Below, piece after piece: positions 1 through 7,941 of a DNA stretch of 64,000 bases. Source of the stretch: Agrobacterium rosae (GTDB lineage: Bacteria > Pseudomonadota > Alphaproteobacteria > Rhizobiales > Rhizobiaceae); the NCBI RefSeq assembly GCF_002915175.1, contig NZ_NXEJ01000002.1, positions 390,857-454,856 on the forward strand, read 5' to 3'. The notes below the pieces were generated by a model. It saw nothing but the letters and a program-made list of their open reading frames with translations. It did not search any database and was not told the origin of the DNA. Within the stretch, counting starts at the first letter, position 1. Each line of letters opens with the position of its first letter. A program made the translations under genes and the position numbers.

Positions 1-3000
1 GACGCTCCTTGGATGGTGGGTTTTCAAAACGGCGGAGAAAAGCGGCATAACCTGCCATGTCGAAGGCCTGTACGTAACTTGTCAGTTCTTCGGTGAAGGC
101 GATATTTTCAGATGTGCGGGCGAGATCGGCAAGCTTTGCCTCAATGCCTCTGATATAGCCGATTTCACCCAGCTGCTGCAAATCCTTGATATGCGATGGC
201 CCCGGTGTGATGATTTCGGCCCTGGCGGGTTTGGGTGGGGTAGGGGCATCCGTCTCATAAACCCATGTCAGACCCAGATGAACGGCGAGCTTATCGCACA
301 GGCGGCGAATGTCGACGGGCTTGGCAATCGTGTCGTTGTGATTATCATCACCCGCACCAGCAATCGACCCGTCACCAATATTGGCCGAGAGCATGATGAG
401 CGGTGCCGTCTGGCCTGCCTCGCGCAGTCTCGTTACCAGTTGCCAGCCGCTCATGCCGGGCATGGAAATGTCGATCAGAAATAGGTCGGGTTGGACGCCT
501 TCGATGAGCGTCAGACAATCCGGGCCGCTCTGCGCCGTCAGCACGACGAAATCGAGAGGGCCGAGCACCTCGCGCATCAATTCGCGATGATCCTCATTAT
601 CGTCAACCACGACGATGGTGCGGCGTGGGCCGGAATAGGAGACGATGGTTTTTTCCGGTGCAGGCGCGGTGCTGGGGCGATCCACCGCCGACAGCATCAG
701 CCGCACCTTGAATGTCGAGCCCTTGTCCTTCTCGCTGACGACGGAGATTTCACCGCCCAACGTGTTGGTCAAAAGCTGGGTGATGGTAAGCCCGAGGCCA
801 AGGCCCGGCATGGGGCGAATGCTCTCGGCTTCGCCACGCTGAAACGGTTCGTAGATGCGGCTCAAATCCTTTTCGGCAATGCCGCGTCCCGTATCTGAAA
901 TGGTGAAGGTCGCGACCTGGCTGCGATAGGCGACATCGAAATTGACGGTGCCAGCATCCGTGAATTTGATGGCGTTTGATAGAAGATTGACGAGGATCTG
1001 GCGCAGGCGCTTTTCGTCGGTACGGACATATTGCGGCAAGGCGCGGGTGCGCTCATGCAACAATTCCAGCCCCTTTGCCTGCGCCTGTGGACGGAAAAGA
1101 TCGATGATCTGGTCGAGGAAGTCCTGAATGTTGATTTCGTTGGAATAAACCTGCAAGCGGCCCGCTTCGATCTTTGAAATATCCAGCAGGCCATCGATCA
1201 GTCCCGACAGGTGGTCGGCGGAGCGGCGAATGACCTTGATGGCGGATTGGCGCGGCTGCGGGATCGTTTCGTCGCGCTCGAGGATTTGCGCATAGCCGAG
1301 AACGGCATTCAGCGGCGTGCGCAATTCGTGGCTGAGGCCGACGACGTAACGGCTTTTCGCGCGGTTGGCAGCTTCCGCTGTGTCCTTGGCGTTCTGAAGT
1401 GCGGCGTCCGTCTTTTTATGAGCGGCAATTTCCTTAAGCAGCAGCGTGTTCTGTCGCGACGATTCCTCCTCGGCCACGACGCGGCTGTCATGGGCGAGCA
1501 CCAGAAACCAGCAGACGATACCGGCGATGACGGCGAAGACGAAGAAGACGGCAAGGATGGTGCGATTGACCACATCCACTGTCGCGGGGGAGGCGGTGCC
1601 GACCTGATGGGCGATCAGTGCCAGCGTTGCGCCCAAGACGATGATGGCCAGCGCCGCCGACATGGCGTAGCGTCCCAGCCTAGTGGCGAGCCGGGCCACC
1701 AGATCATTCGGCAAGAACGTGCGCGCGACGGTGGCGACCTGATAATTCAGCTTGGCCTTTGGCTTGCACATATCGTGGCATCGGCTGTCCAGCGAGCAGC
1801 AGAGCGAACAGATCGGCGCAGCATAGGCCGGGCACCACGCCATGTCTTCCGGCTCGAACGGATGTTCGCAGATGGAGCAGGTGATGCTGCTTTCATGCTT
1901 CCACTTCTGTCGTGGTTTGCGTGCCAGATAGAACTTGCCCTTCGTGCCCCAGGCGAGCAGTGGCGACACGGTGAAGGCGATAACCAATGTGAGGTAAGGC
2001 GCAAGCGATGCAGCAAGGCTGCCGAACAGGCCGAAATGAGCTGTCAGCGCAACCGTCGCCGACAGCGCCATGGTGCCGACGCCGACGGGGTTGATATCGT
2101 AGAGATGCGCGCGTTTGAATTCTATGCCCGGCGGCGCAAGGCCGAGTGGTTTGTTGATGAAAAGGTCAGCTGAGATGGTGCACAGCCACGCCATGGCGAT
2201 GATGGAGAAGATGCCGAGCGTTTCTTCCAGCAGCCGGTATATGCCGAGTTCCATCAACAGCAGCGCGATCAGCACGTTGAAGACGAGCCAGACGACGCGG
2301 CCGGGGTGGCTGTGGGTGAGGCGTGAGAAGAAATTCGACCATGCCAGCGATCCGGCATAGGCGTTCATGACGTTGATCTTCAACTGTGAGACCACCACGA
2401 AGGCGACCATCAGCAACAGTGCTGCATTCTGGTTCGGGATCATATAGCCGAAGGCGGTGAGATACATTTGCGAGGGGTCGGCGGCGCGGTCTACGGGAAC
2501 GCTGGAGCTGAAGGTCAGCACCACGAGGAAGGAGCCTGCCAGAAGTTTCGGTACGCCGACCAGAACCCAGCCGGCCCCGGCGAGAAACACGGCAAAGCGA
2601 TGCCGTAGCTTCAGCTTGCCCTCGGCGGGCAGGAAGCGCAGGAAATCCACCTGCTCCCCGATCTGCGACATCAGCGCCAGAATGACGGCAGAGGCAGCGC
2701 CGAACTCGATCAGATTGAAATCGGCCGTCGTTCCGGGCCGGCCTGAAGCGTGATGGATCCCGGCAAAGGCCCGCCACAGGTCGAATTTCTCCCAGTCCAG
2801 AAACGCGATGAAGATGAAGGGCAGGACGTTGAGAACGATCCAGAATGGCTGGGTGATGATCTGAAAGCGGCTGATGAGCCGCACACCGTGGGTGACGAGC
2901 GGAATGACCATGATGGCCGAGATGATGTAGCCAATCCATAGGGGTATGCCGAGCGCCAGTTCCAGCGCGCCGGACATGATCGATGCCTCGATGGCAAACA

Positions 3001-3385
3001 GCATGAAGGTGAAGGCGGCGTAGATCAGCGAGGTGATGGTGGAGCCGATATAGCCGAAGCTTGCGCCACGGGTCAGAAGATCGATATCGACTCCGTAGCG
3101 AATGGCATAGCGGCTGATTGGCACGCCCACGGCCAGCATGACGGAGGCAGCGACGAGAATGGCGAAGAATGCGTTTGTCGTGCCGTAGGAGAGGGTGATC
3201 GCGCCGCCGATGGCTTCGAGCGCCAGAAAGGAAATTGCGCCGATGGCGGTGTGAGAGATACGGCTGGAGGAGAATTGTCGGGCGCTTTTGGCGGTAAAGC
3301 GCAGCGCATAATCTTCCAGCGTCTGGTTGGCGACCCAGCGGTTATATTCGCGCCTGACGGGGATGATGCGTTGCCGTGCGGCCAT
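1..3385 (-). CDS. Transporter-fused hybrid sensor histidine kinase/response regulator (partial, 3' end outside window)
   Basis: The frame stays open from the ATG at 3385 to the left edge, giving 1128 residues without the C-terminal end. About residues 30-460 form a multi-helix membrane region resembling an NCS1 (purine/cytosine permease) fold, with GASFGYIGS near residue 110. A cysteine-rich stretch at about 498-541 (several C-x2-C pairs plus His) follows, then two more hydrophobic helices. Next come a HisKA box (SHELRTPLN, phospho-His near 685), an HATPase domain (NLLSNAIKF, DTGRGI) and a receiver domain (VVDDNEDH; phospho-Asp in DISMPGMSGW near 970). It probably senses a solute at or through the membrane and relays phosphate. 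The SDR gene lies 94 bases upstream on the same strand and may be cotranscribed. The ligand is unknown; a purine-like or nitrogenous solute is a guess from the NCS1-like part. Domain order is seen directly; the function is inference. Confidence 0.85.
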   Translation of the reverse strand, partial: MAARQRIIPVRREYNRWVANQTLEDYALRFTAKSARQFSSSRISHTAIGAISFLALEAIGGAITLSYGTTNAFFAILVAASVMLAVGVPISRYAIRYGVDIDLLTRGASFGYIGSTITSLIYAAFTFMLFAIEASIMSGALELALGIPLWIGYIISAIMVIPLVTHGVRLISRFQIITQPFWIVLNVLPFIFIAFLDWEKFDLWRAFAGIHHASGRPGTTADFNLIEFGAASAVILALMSQIGEQVDFLRFLPAEGKLKLRHRFAVFLAGAGWVLVGVPKLLAGSFLVVLTFSSSVPVDRAADPSQMYLTAFGYMIPNQNAALLLMVAFVVVSQLKINVMNAYAGSLAWSNFFSRLTHSHPGRVVWLVFNVLIALLLMELGIYRLLEETLGIFSIIAMAWLCTISADLFINKPLGLAPPGIEFKRAHLYDINPVGVGTMALSATVALTAHFGLFGSLAASLAPYLTLVIAFTVSPLLAWGTKGKFYLARKPRQKWKHESSITCSICEHPFEPEDMAWCPAYAAPICSLCCSLDSRCHDMCKPKAKLNYQVATVARTFLPNDLVARLATRLGRYAMSAALAIIVLGATLALIAHQVGTASPATVDVVNRTILAVFFVFAVIAGIVCWFLVLAHDSRVVAEEESSRQNTLLLKEIAAHKKTDAALQNAKDTAEAANRAKSRYVVGLSHELRTPLNAVLGYAQILERDETIPQPRQSAIKVIRRSADHLSGLIDGLLDISKIEAGRLQVYSNEINIQDFLDQIIDLFRPQAQAKGLELLHERTRALPQYVRTDEKRLRQILVNLLSNAIKFTDAGTVNFDVAYRSQVATFTISDTGRGIAEKDLSRIYEPFQRGEAESIRPMPGLGLGLTITQLLTNTLGGEISVVSEKDKGSTFKVRLMLSAVDRPSTAPAPEKTIVSYSGPRRTIVVVDDNEDHRELMREVLGPLDFVVLTAQSGPDCLTLIEGVQPDLFLIDISMPGMSGWQLVTRLREAGQTAPLIMLSANIGDGSIAGAGDDNHNDTIAKPVDIRRLCDKLAVHLGLTWVYETDAPTPPKPARAEIITPGPSHIKDLQQLGEIGYIRGIEAKLADLARTSENIAFTEELTSYVQAFDMAGYAAFLRRFENPPSKER

Positions 3386-3479
3386 GCCTAAAAACCAGCG
3401 CCTTTTCCGGGGTGATGCTCAATTGTGCACATTCGGGCTAACGGTCTTGGTTTGCAAGAGAAATACGGTTTCAACGGTC

Positions 3480-4250
3480 TTAAAGGCGGACCGACATGCC
3501 GCCATCCACAGTCAAGACGTGGCCATTGACGAAAGAGGCGGCGTCACTGGCCAGAAACAGGGCCGCACCGGCAATTTCATCCGGTTTTCCCCAGCGCTCC
3601 AGGGGTACACGCAGCTTGGCGAAAGCCAGCATATCCGGGTCTTCCGCAAGGGCGGCATTGGTTTCCGTGGCGAACATGCCGGGTGCGATGGCATTGCTGG
3701 TAATGCCGCGCGCGCCATATTCCACAGCGATGCTGCGCATCAATCCGGTCAGACCCTGCTTGGCGACGGGGTAGATCGCATCGCCTGGCCTCACAACATG
3801 GCCGAGAATAGAGGTGATGGTGATGATACGCCCGTAGCCGTTTGCGTTCATGGCTTCGGCTGCATCCCGCGAAAGGCAAATGGAGGAGGTGAGGTCGGTG
3901 CGGATGAGATCCAGCACGTCATCGTCTTGGAAGTCACAGAGTGGGCGGCGGTCTCGTGCGCCGACATTGTTGACGAGAATATCGAGGTGCCCGGCCTCTT
4001 TCATGATGTGGCGAACGAGGTCGCTGCCAGCGGCAGTGTCGGCAATATCGAAGGCGGCATAATCCGCTTTCCCGCCGGCTTTACGAAGGTTGTCGACTGA
4101 TTTTTCCAGCGTTTCGGCATTGCGCCCGGTCAGCCAGACATGGGCTCCTGCCTCCGTAAAGGCCTTGGCAATTTCAAAGCCGAGGCCCCGCCCGCTGCCG
4201 GTAATGATGGCCGTGCGGTTTTCCAACGAAAATTTTTGGAGAATGCCCAT
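3480..4250 (-). CDS. SDR family NAD(P)-dependent oxidoreductase
   Basis: 256 residues, the normal length of a classical short-chain dehydrogenase. The Rossmann cofactor motif TGSGRGLG is at residues 17-24, NNVG follows the fourth strand, and the catalytic Ser (ITSILG) and Tyr-x3-Lys (YPVAK) are present. The C-terminal PGMFATETN and VDGGMSVRL segments match the gluconate 5-dehydrogenase / 3-oxoacyl reductase-like branch. The substrate cannot be told from sequence. It lies just upstream of the sensor kinase on the same strand and is separated from glnII by the glnII terminator, so it probably has its own promoter in the 110 bases before it. Confidence 0.9.
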   Translation of the reverse strand: MGILQKFSLENRTAIITGSGRGLGFEIAKAFTEAGAHVWLTGRNAETLEKSVDNLRKAGGKADYAAFDIADTAAGSDLVRHIMKEAGHLDILVNNVGARDRRPLCDFQDDDVLDLIRTDLTSSICLSRDAAEAMNANGYGRIITITSILGHVVRPGDAIYPVAKQGLTGLMRSIAVEYGARGITSNAIAPGMFATETNAALAEDPDMLAFAKLRVPLERWGKPDEIAGAALFLASDAASFVNGHVLTVDGGMSVRL

Positions 4251-4360
4251 CGCTCACCGTCCCGATTAAATGGTTACGTCAGCGCAGAGAATAGGCCGCG
4301 TACGAGGGAGGGAAAGGTCAACTGAGCGACCAGCCGTTCGCATTTGCAAACTCTGGACAG

Positions 4361-4393
4361 AAAAATGGCGTCACCCGGAACGAGCGACGCCAT
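4361..4393 (-). terminator. Rho-independent terminator of glnII
   Basis: On the minus strand an 8-bp stem (ATGGCGTC paired with GACGCCAT) is followed directly by a run of T. It begins 11 bases after the glnII stop codon, so glnII is most likely monocistronic. Confidence 0.8.
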
Positions 4394-4404
4394 CTTCTGA
4401 TTTA

Positions 4405-5439
4405 TCAGGCAGCAGCAGACTTTGCGAGCGGCACTTCAGCAATCGTCTGGAGGACGACGGAAGCGATCTGGTATGGGCAGCCCTGGCTGTTCGGACGACG
4501 GTCTTCAAGGTAACCCTTGTAGCCGTTGTTGACGAAGGAATGCGGAACGCGGATCGACGCACCACGGTCAGCGATGCCGTAGGAGAACTTGTTCCATGGC
4601 GCTGTTTCGTGCTTGCCGGTCAGGCGCAGATGGTTGTCTGGGCCGTAAACGTCGATGTGCTCTTTCCAGTTCTTTTCGAAAGCAGCCATGAGCGCTTCGA
4701 AATATTCCTTGCCGCCAACTTCACGCATGAACTTGGTGGAGAAGTTGCAGTGCATGCCAGAACCGTTCCAGTCGGTATCGCCGAGTGGCTTGCAGTGGAA
4801 TTCGACGTCGATGCCATACTTTTCGCAAAGGCGAAGAAGCAGGTAACGCGCGATCCAGATCTGGTCGGCAGCGCTCTTGGAGCCCTTGCCGAATACCTGG
4901 AATTCCCACTGGCCCTTGGCCACTTCGGCGTTGATGCCTTCGTGGTTGATGCCGGCTTCGAGGCAGAGATCGAGGTGCTCTTCAACGATTTCACGAGCGA
5001 TGGAGCCGACGTTCTTGTAGCCGACGCCTGTATAGTATGGGCCCTGTGGAGCTGGGTAACCCTGCTCAGGGAAGCCGAGCGGACGGCCGTCTTCGTAGAA
5101 GAAGTATTCCTGCTCGAAGCCGAACCATGCGCCTTCGTCGTCAAGGATCGTCGCGCGGCTGTTGGAAGCGTGCGGTGTTACGCCATCCGGCATCATGACT
5201 TCGCACATGACGAGTGCGCCGTTGGTGCGGGCTGGGTCTGGATAAATGGCGACGGGCTTCAGAACGCAATCCGAGCTATGGCCTTCGGCCTGCATCGTGG
5301 AGGAGCCATCGAAGCCCCAGAGCGGAAGCTGCTCGAGTGTCGGGAATTCGTCGAATTCCTTGATCTGCGTCTTGCCGCGCAGGTTTGCTACCGGCTTGTA
5401 ACCATCCAGCCAGATGTACTCGAGTTTGAACTTAGTCAT
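4405..5439 (-). CDS. glnII: Glutamine synthetase type II
   Basis: 344 residues, typical of the short eukaryote-like GSII enzymes of Rhizobiaceae and distinct from the roughly 470-residue GlnA. It condenses glutamate and ammonia with ATP to glutamine in the cytosol. Visible family motifs are WGFDGSSTMQA near the start, the Glu-rich metal site in FGFEQEYFF, GINAEVAKGQWEFQ and NHLRLTGKHETA. The gene is divergent from gstI, whose product blocks glnII translation in Rhizobium leguminosarum. A strong sigma-54 promoter about 100 bases upstream points to NtrC control and expression under nitrogen limitation. The position next to urea uptake and urease genes fits assimilation of urea-derived ammonia. 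Confidence 0.97.
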   Translation of the reverse strand: MTKFKLEYIWLDGYKPVANLRGKTQIKEFDEFPTLEQLPLWGFDGSSTMQAEGHSSDCVLKPVAIYPDPARTNGALVMCEVMMPDGVTPHASNSRATILDDEGAWFGFEQEYFFYEDGRPLGFPEQGYPAPQGPYYTGVGYKNVGSIAREIVEEHLDLCLEAGINHEGINAEVAKGQWEFQVFGKGSKSAADQIWIARYLLLRLCEKYGIDVEFHCKPLGDTDWNGSGMHCNFSTKFMREVGGKEYFEALMAAFEKNWKEHIDVYGPDNHLRLTGKHETAPWNKFSYGIADRGASIRVPHSFVNNGYKGYLEDRRPNSQGCPYQIASVVLQTIAEVPLAKSAAA

Positions 5440-5925
5440 TACGAACCTCTCATAGGTTAAGATGCGAAGCCTTGATATCCTTCTGCGGGTAAAACCGTTT
5501 TCTCAACCGTTCCCGCTTTCAAGTGCTGTCCTTACAGAAGCATGCGCCGTGCCAGTTTCGCGATTGAGATAAGGTCATCTTCATTTTTTTGCACTAAAGT
5601 GATTCTCGAGAGCAAAAAATGCGTGGAAAGCCCAGCGTTGCGAATTTGAAAAATCGTGCAATTTCCGATGCTTTTGCAGGGGCAGACGCTATTTTTGGTC
5701 AAAAATGATGCCGTTTTGGTGTGTGAGCTCAATTTTCCCGCAAAAACTCTGCGGTTTGGGTCGATATCTGCATAAAGACTGTTCTTTAGATCAAACTGAT
5801 TATGTGTCGCCTATTTTTTAGGCTTATTGATATTTTTTTAATCAGATGGGGTGCTTTTCAGCTTTTTTGAGAGTATATTCCAAGTGAAGCAACAATGCCG
5901 GGTATTCAACGAAAGAGTGAATGTC
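5440..5925. promoter_or_regulatory. Divergent glnII-gstI control region
   Basis: 486 bases without a convincing gene between the two divergent starts, markedly AT-rich towards gstI. It holds the glnII sigma-54 promoter (own entry). Further upstream of glnII is a short dyad-like TGCACTAAAGTGA near 5588-5600, which could be part of an activator site but does not match the NtrC consensus well. Before gstI a TATATT at 5874-5879 could serve as a -10 box, but no good -35 is seen. In R. leguminosarum NtrC acts in this region, activating glnII and repressing gstI; the same layout is inferred here. Confidence 0.6.
5539..5555 (-). promoter_or_regulatory. Sigma-54 promoter of glnII
   Basis: The minus strand reads CTGGCACGGCGCATGCT, matching YTGGCACG-N4-TTGCW except one T. 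The -24 GG and -12 GC dinucleotides have the required spacing. The predicted start point is near 5528, leaving an untranslated leader of about 90 bases before the glnII ATG, which is the likely target region for GstI. Confidence 0.85.
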
Positions 5926-6126
5926 ATGAGAAGCGAACCGCATATGGAAAGCGCAACCATCTACCAGTTTCCCGTCGGCGGCCGTTCAGGCTTTAAGGGA
6001 CTGCGCAACGATGCCATTTTGAACGGTCCTTCGGTCACAGCGCCGAAGACGCATATCGATTTCGATAGCTGGTATCATCAGGAAGCGATCCTCGAAAATT
6101 CTGATACTGACAAGCCGCACAATTGA
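5926..6126 (+). CDS. gstI: Glutamine synthetase translation inhibitor GstI (DUF2735)
   Basis: 66 residues from the ATG at 5926, chosen because GAAAGAG lies 8 bases before it; a GTG at 5917 and an ATG at 5851 are open in the same frame but have poorer signals. The core ESATIYQFPVGGRSGF is the DUF2735 signature. The R. leguminosarum member, GstI (63 residues), lowers glnII expression by acting on glnII mRNA translation. Small size, sequence signature and divergent placement beside glnII all agree. There is no signal peptide or membrane helix. The role in this organism is transferred from the known homologue. Confidence 0.88.
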   Translation: MRSEPHMESATIYQFPVGGRSGFKGLRNDAILNGPSVTAPKTHIDFDSWYHQEAILENSDTDKPHN

Positions 6127-6208
6127 GCGCTTGATCTCCAGCATGTCTCGGCGCAATCAGATCCGCGCCGGGAAGAATGGGCGAGCGTTCCGGTTTCGCC
6201 ACCCCACC

Positions 6209-6224
6209 TACGTCAATTGACGTA
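6209..6224. promoter_or_regulatory. Perfect 16-bp palindrome upstream of urtA (candidate operator)
   Basis: TACGTCAATTGACGTA is a perfect palindrome about 95 bases before the urtA start, with TTGACG inside it able to act as a -35 box. Position and symmetry fit a dimeric repressor or activator of the urea transporter. The cognate regulator is unknown. Confidence 0.55.
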
Positions 6225-6262
6225 TACGGTTTTGCAGATGCGAGACCGATAGTCCCCTCCAG

Positions 6263-6282
6263 CAGCGGTAAAATAACCGCTG
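6263..6282 (+). promoter_or_regulatory. Hairpin in the urtA leader
   Basis: CAGCGGT and ACCGCTG form a 7-bp stem with a 6-base loop between the palindrome and the urtA ribosome-binding site. It could be an operator or an mRNA stem; no T-run follows, so it is not a terminator. Confidence 0.4.
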
Positions 6283-6318
6283 AGCCCACAGAGGCTGAAC
6301 AGGAGAGGGGTCCTTCCG

Positions 6319-7608
6319 ATGACTTTCAAGAAGATGCTGACCGGCGCTTTGCTCGGTGCCATTTTATCCACCACCGCATTCCACGGTGCTTTTGCCGCTG
6401 ACGATACGATCAAGATCGGCGTTCTGCATTCGCTTTCCGGCACTATGGCGATTTCCGAAACGACATTGAAAGATGCCATGTTGATGCTCATCGATGAGCA
6501 GAACAAGAAAGGTGGCGTTCTCGGCAAGAAGCTCGAAGCCGTCGTGGTCGATCCGGCCTCCGACTGGCCGCTTTTTGCTGAAAAAGCCCGTCAGCTGATT
6601 AGCCAGGATAAGGTCGCTGCCGTTTTCGGTTGCTGGACCTCGTCTTCACGCAAATCCGTTCTGCCGGTTTTTGAGGAGCTGAACTCCATCCTCTTCTACC
6701 CCGTGCAATATGAGGGTGAAGAATCCTCGCGCAACATTTTCTACACCGGTGCTGCTCCCAACCAGCAGGCCATTCCAGCGGTGGATTACCTAGCAAGCAC
6801 CGAAGGCGTGGAGCGCTGGGTTCTGGCTGGCACCGACTATGTCTACCCACAGACGACCAACAAGATCCTCAAGGCCTATCTGGAATCTAAGGGCGTGAAG
6901 CCGGAAGACATCATGGTCAACTACACGCCATTCGGCCACTCCGATTGGCAGACCATCGTCTCCGACATCAAGAAGTTCGGCTCTGCCGGCAAGAAGACCG
7001 CCGTCGTTTCCACCATCAATGGTGATGCCAACGTGCCATTCTACAAGGAACTGGCAAACCAGGGCGTGAAGGCTGAAGACATTCCAGTTGTCGCCTTCTC
7101 CGTGGGTGAAGAAGAGCTCGCCGGTCTCGATACCGGCCCGCTGGTCGGCCACCTTGCCGCCTGGAACTACTTCCAGTCCGTTGACAGCCCTGTGAATGCC
7201 GAGTTCATCAAGGAATGGCACGCCTTTACGAAAAACGACAAGCGCGTGACCAATGACCCGATGGAAGCCGCCTATATCGGCTTCAATGCATGGGTTAAGG
7301 CTGTTGAAGCCGCTGGCACGACAGAAACCGACAAGGTGCTGGACTCGATCATCGGCGTTTCGGTTCCAAACCTATCCGGCGGTTACGCCACCGTCATGCC
7401 GAACCACCACATCACCAAGCCGGTGCTGATCGGCGAAATCCAGTCGGACGGCCAGTTCGAAATTGTGCAGCAGACGGCGCAGGTCGTGGGTGACGAGTGG
7501 TCGGATTATTTGCCGGACTCGAAAGACCTGATCTCCGATTGGCGCAAGCCGATGTCGTGCGGCAACTTCAATGTCGCTACGGGTAAGTGCGGCGGTAAGG
7601 GGATGTAA
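6319..7608 (+). CDS. urtA: Urea ABC transporter substrate-binding protein UrtA
   Basis: 429 residues with a signal peptide (MTFKKMLTGALLGAILSTTA, cleavage near FAA), then a type I periplasmic binding fold typical of branched-chain amide/amino acid binders (TIKIGVLHSLSGTMAISE; FGCWTSSSRKSVLPVFEE). UrtA-specific stretches such as NILFYPVQYEGEESSRN and YATVMPNHHITKPVLIGE are recognisable. It captures urea in the periplasm for UrtBCDE. AGGAGAGG lies before the ATG. It heads the urt cluster, with the candidate palindromic operator upstream; a hairpin and repeats after it probably let urtA be expressed above the membrane genes, as is common for binding proteins. Confidence 0.97.
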   Translation: MTFKKMLTGALLGAILSTTAFHGAFAADDTIKIGVLHSLSGTMAISETTLKDAMLMLIDEQNKKGGVLGKKLEAVVVDPASDWPLFAEKARQLISQDKVAAVFGCWTSSSRKSVLPVFEELNSILFYPVQYEGEESSRNIFYTGAAPNQQAIPAVDYLASTEGVERWVLAGTDYVYPQTTNKILKAYLESKGVKPEDIMVNYTPFGHSDWQTIVSDIKKFGSAGKKTAVVSTINGDANVPFYKELANQGVKAEDIPVVAFSVGEEELAGLDTGPLVGHLAAWNYFQSVDSPVNAEFIKEWHAFTKNDKRVTNDPMEAAYIGFNAWVKAVEAAGTTETDKVLDSIIGVSVPNLSGGYATVMPNHHITKPVLIGEIQSDGQFEIVQQTAQVVGDEWSDYLPDSKDLISDWRKPMSCGNFNVATGKCGGKGM

Positions 7609-7622
7609 TCCTGAGGAGGTTT

Positions 7623-7647
7623 GAGGCGCACCTTTAAGGAGCGCCTC
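7623..7647 (+). terminator. Hairpin after urtA (attenuator or 3' stabiliser)
   Basis: GAGGCGC and GCGCCTC form a 7-bp stem 15 bases after the urtA stop. Only two T follow, so termination would be partial; it may protect the urtA mRNA end. Confidence 0.5.
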
Positions 7648-7660
7648 TTCCCACTCCAAC

Positions 7661-7768
7661 GTCATCCTCGGGCTTGACCCGAGGGTCTGCTGCCGCCGCT
7701 CCGCGCTCGTCATTGGCGAGAGAGTGCAGTCAACGTGGTTAGATCCTCGGGTCAAGCCCTAGGATGAC
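7661..7768. repeat. Palindromic intergenic repeat (long imperfect inverted repeat)
   Basis: Arms of about 25 bp at 7661-7685 and 7744-7768 are inverted copies with one mismatch (core CCTCGGGCTTGACCCGAGG). The arms enclose a 58-base centre. Elements of this type are dispersed in intergenic DNA of alphaproteobacteria. It carries no gene and lies inside the urt cluster. Confidence 0.8.
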
Positions 7769-7835
7769 GTCGACAGGGTGGATCGCTTGGAGGTCACATA
7801 TCGCCTTCAACTCTGGCTCGCCGCTTACGTCCAGT

Positions 7836-7902
7836 CGATCTCCCTACTTGTGGGGGAGATGCCCGGCAAGGCAGGGGGGGTGAGCCACACCCGCGACGCT
7901 CA
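7836..7902. repeat. RIME-like intergenic element, half copy
   Basis: Contains GTGGGGGAGATGCCCGGC and GGTGAGCCACACCC, which recur at 11607-11663. It resembles one half of that two-armed element, so it is probably a degenerate or truncated copy. The gap 7609-7941 holds only the hairpin, the palindrome and this element. Confidence 0.75.
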
Positions 7903-7941
7903 AACACCCGCACTGAAGCATTGTTGCAATGAGGAGCTGAC

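Noticed and set aside
4270..5460. 396-codon open frame opposite glnII
   Set aside because: Shadow of glnII, which carries all family motifs.
5588..5600. NtrC binding site TGCACTAAAGTGA
   Set aside because: Half-site spacing is too short for the NtrC consensus; kept only as a note in the control-region entry.
7661..7768. Insertion sequence or transposon end
   Set aside because: No transposase and no target duplication seen; the structure fits a short intergenic palindromic repeat.
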